Part shown: positions 61,555 through 64,000 of the stretch, piece by piece
How the letters are laid out: each line of letters starts with the position of its first letter
Numbering within the stretch: position 1 is the first letter of the stretch
NCBI GenBank assembly: GCA_027943335.1
Contig: BSBK01008832.1
Coordinates: forward strand, 1 to 64,000
Direction: 5' to 3'
Source of the DNA: Chamaecyparis obtusa
Lineage: Eukaryota; Streptophyta; Pinopsida; Cupressales; Cupressaceae
DNA: 64,000 bases
Notes under the pieces: model-generated
Told to the model about the DNA's origin: nothing
Seen by the model: the letters and a program-made list of their open reading frames with translations, nothing else
Database searches by the model: none
Program-made: the position numbers and the translations under genes

Positions 61555-63530
61555 ATCTTCTGGATCTAAGCAAGCATTGAAAACTTAGCAAGGCGAGTAG
61601 GCATCTCTATTTTCTTTGATCTTGTTAGTCAGCTTGGTGAGGGCTTCTTCAAAAGAAGCAAGTTTGTTTGTGTCCCTTCTCCATTCATAGCCATCTTTCA
61701 TCTTACAAATGAACAGTGTGGCATGTTCATCTTTCAGGAACCAAAGGAGCTTGTTCCTTTGAATATGCAAAATAATCGAAACCTGCATAACAATTTTAGA
61801 ACATGTAGGTCTATGAAAAGAATCAGTAAGAATTTTCAAGTTACTCAAAAATTTGTCCTCATTTCTAATTTTCTAAAATATACCAAAGAATACTAGAAGA
61901 TAGAATAAACCTAAACTGATTAGCATCTTTCTTACACCCATGAATATAACTAGTAATAATTTCCATGATATTGCTATGATCAGGGATAAGGACACCAAAC
62001 ATTAACTAGATTTATTTATCAATATAACAATCAAAGAAGATATGTCGGCAAGTGTTAGAATTCTACACATATTACAAAGATCAAGAGAAGAAAAGTCCCT
62101 TCTAAGAGGCAGCATGTCTAGCATCAAAATCTGTTTAAAATATTTAATTTTATGAGCAACCAGACTCTGCCATAGCTAGTTGAAAGATTTATGCCACAAA
62201 TAAACATCAAATTTAGAGTACTAGGGAGTATTAATACGACTGATAATAGAGTCATCATAGGAAAGGACACTATAAATATTACGAGCCTTAATTTTGGAGA
62301 GAAGAGTGTTGTCCACCCATTTAAATGAAAGAAAACTATGGGAATTAACATGACAATCTTTAGGTAGGAAAAGAGCTTGAAAGTCCTCAGAAATCATATT
62401 ATAAGTTTTCTTTTCATAGAGGGGAAGGTTAAAGATGGAAATAAGATATTCTCAACTGATGAGACCACTGTGCTCAAGATTGTCAATGAAGTAAGAAACA
62501 CCACGCTTATTACAAGATTTAGTCAAACAACCCTGCATAAGGGAAAGGGGTTTGGATAAGTGGGAAAGGTTCCAGAAAATCAAATTTTCACCATGAACCA
62601 AATCACTAATGCAAACACTAGTGTTAACCAAATGCTTCCTAACATGCTTACAAGCTTTCAATATAGCTTTAAAGACACAAGAACCTTGGACAGAAAAAAG
62701 GAAGTCACTAGCAATAAGATCACTAAAGGGAAGGTACTTCAAAGATTTAGGAGACTTGGGGACACCACGCTCAATATTACTTCTAATCAAGACCTTCCAG
62801 AACTCTTTCGCTTCCAAGGCATGAAATATATATTTGGCGGCAAGGGAAATACCTTGGAGCTTGAGGTCCTTAAGTCCAAGGCTACCATATATCTTGTAAA
62901 CATGGTACCATTTATACTTAACAACATCCATCTTATTATTAACTTTACCATCAAACCACAGGAACTTCCTAATTGCTTTCTAGATTCCAAGAATTTGATA
63001 ACTACTAAACATCCAAATAGAGGAATAGTAAATAATATTGGAAGAGAGGATCTTCTGAAAAACTTGAACACTTTTAGCCAGAGAGAGAAATATGTTTTTC
63101 CAATTGTTAATATTCTTGTTAATCTTGTCCCTAACTTGCATCCACATATAATTAAGGGAGGGATCAAAAGAGAAAGGAATGCCAAGATATCTAACAATAT
63201 TATTAGGGCCACCCCAATAAAAACCATATTGACTAAACCAATCGGGGGAGTGTTCTTTGCAACCAAGAAGGATGGAATTAGACTTGGAGATACGAGCACC
63301 AAAGATCTTACCAAAGATTTTGATTTTTTGTTGAAGAGCATAAAGGTTTTATTTAGTGATCTCAAGAGAAAGAGAAGTACCTTCAACAAATTGAATATTA
63401 ATCAGCTCAGCCCCCTTAATAAGTTTCACCCAATTGACTCTGGGGGAAAGCGACTTATCTCTAAGAAGATAGAAAATAGCATCAAAGGCAATAAGAAAAA
63501 GGGAATTTGTCAAGGGGAAACCTCTTGATC
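61555..63530 (-). pseudogene. 5'-truncated LINE ORF2 fragment, copy 2
   Basis: The minus strand, from 63530 down, encodes the C-terminal half of a LINE ORF2. It shows LFLIAFDAIFYLLRDK, INIQFVEGTSLSL (active site FVEG, both acidic residues lost or changed), NNIVRYLGIPFSFDPSLNY, INNWKNIFLSLAKSVQ, then GSLGLKDLKLQGISLAAKYI and FHALEAKEFWKVLIRSNI (62931-62452). The zinc-binding-region-like part follows near 62100, and a final open frame 61848-61585 (RNKLLWFLKDEHATLFICKM, EEALTKLTNKI) ends at a stop. Several stops and shifts. It is longer than the D1 copy, which lacks everything beyond 58172. Confidence 0.8.
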
Positions 63531-63879
63531 CCTAAGTTGTGTTCTTTATTAGTGTCTTACACTTAGTCATTTTCTAGGCAATGTTGGTCGGTCATCACTG
63601 CGACCGAGTCATCGTGTATAGGTCGAGTTATGTGTAGACTTGTATATTGTACATTTACCGAGTAGTAGTTACTGCTGATCAAGTAAGAGGTCATCGAGTA
63701 CTTCATTTTTTAGATGGTATTAAATTTTAAAACATAATTAAATACTGTATATTCTATCCTAGCATTAAGTGCTAATGGTGATGAAGAATATGCATAGAGA
63801 AGGTAATCATGATAGTAAGTTAATAAATAAATAAATAAAAACCATAAAACAAAATATGTAGATTTAAATAAAATAGTTT

Positions 63880-64000
63880 GACAAGTATGGTGCAAATCAA
63901 TCAAGACTTATTTCAACAAATTGATTTTAAATTGACGGGTACATAATCTTTCAATGCAGAAACTAAATTAAAGAAAGAGGAAAACAATAGTATATTATTT
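63880..64000. repeat. Start of tandem unit D3
   Basis: Repeats 59187 onward (GACAAGTATGGTGCAAATCA, then CAATGCAGAAACTAAATTAAAG) and contains a second empty Harbinger target site (TAA at 63964-63966). The window ends inside it. Confidence 0.9.

Larger units (their letters stand above)
59187..63879. repeat. Tandem unit D2 (4.7 kb)
   Basis: Colinear with D1, but it contains a LINE fragment about 0.84 kb longer in place of the 57662-58170 sequence of D1. It includes the empty Harbinger target site (TAA at 59277-59279). Confidence 0.9.

Noticed and set aside
62560..63528. 322-residue plus-strand frame
   Set aside because: The opposite strand carries clear LINE reverse transcriptase motifs; this frame is the shadow, and its Lys/Asn/Ile-rich composition reflects that.

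Overview
The window is transposon-dense, AT-rich plant nuclear DNA with no intact host gene. Introns with GT-AG borders, plant-type transposon families and captured plant gene fragments (cytochrome P450, NPF transporter, starch synthase) place it in a vascular plant. Giant LTRs, heavily decayed nested insertions and the style of the repeats make a large gymnosperm-like genome plausible, but that is inference.

Layout. 1-10 kb: a decayed minus-strand LTR-retrotransposon gag split by a 4.59-kb solo LTR (3369-7957, 5-bp target duplication GTTCT). 10-12.2 kb: copy A of a repeat that recurs at 36 and 42 kb. 12.2-20.2 kb: a decayed full-length L1-type LINE (12232-20209, 15-bp target duplication) with ORF1, ORF2 (endonuclease, reverse transcriptase, zinc-binding region, RNase H) and an unexpected third ORF. 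20.5-32.4 kb: a Ty3/gypsy chromovirus in the form LTR-internal-LTR-internal-LTR (three 861-bp LTRs, outer target duplication GTGTG). 32.4-44.1 kb: two tandem copies of a unit of about 6.15 kb. The LINE and the gypsy compound both landed in one older reading frame that belongs to this repeat.

44.3-55.4 kb: an 11.1-kb PIF/Harbinger DNA transposon (44325-55411; TIR GGGCCCGTTTGGTTG, TSD TAA). Its boundaries are confirmed by two paralogous empty sites inside the window (59277 and 63964). It carries an apparently intact three-exon transposase with D177, D227 and E300, a two-exon Myb/SANT-like partner gene and a small two-exon GRF zinc-finger gene, all on the plus strand. Three degenerate host-gene fragments lie on the minus strand: a P450 heme-domain exon, an NPF transporter piece and a starch synthase piece. 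It also holds several foldback repeats and a subterminal array of TIR-like motifs. This is the most interesting object in the window: a large, possibly autonomous, gene-capturing Harbinger.

55.4-64 kb: tandem copies of a 3.9-4.7 kb unit. Each contains a 328-bp foldback element and a 5'-truncated minus-strand LINE fragment.

Most premature stops in the retroelements look like C-to-T changes (CAG to TAG, CGA to TGA, TGG to TAG), as expected from long-term cytosine methylation. The Harbinger transposase and the GRF gene are open by comparison, so the Harbinger looks like the youngest or best preserved resident.
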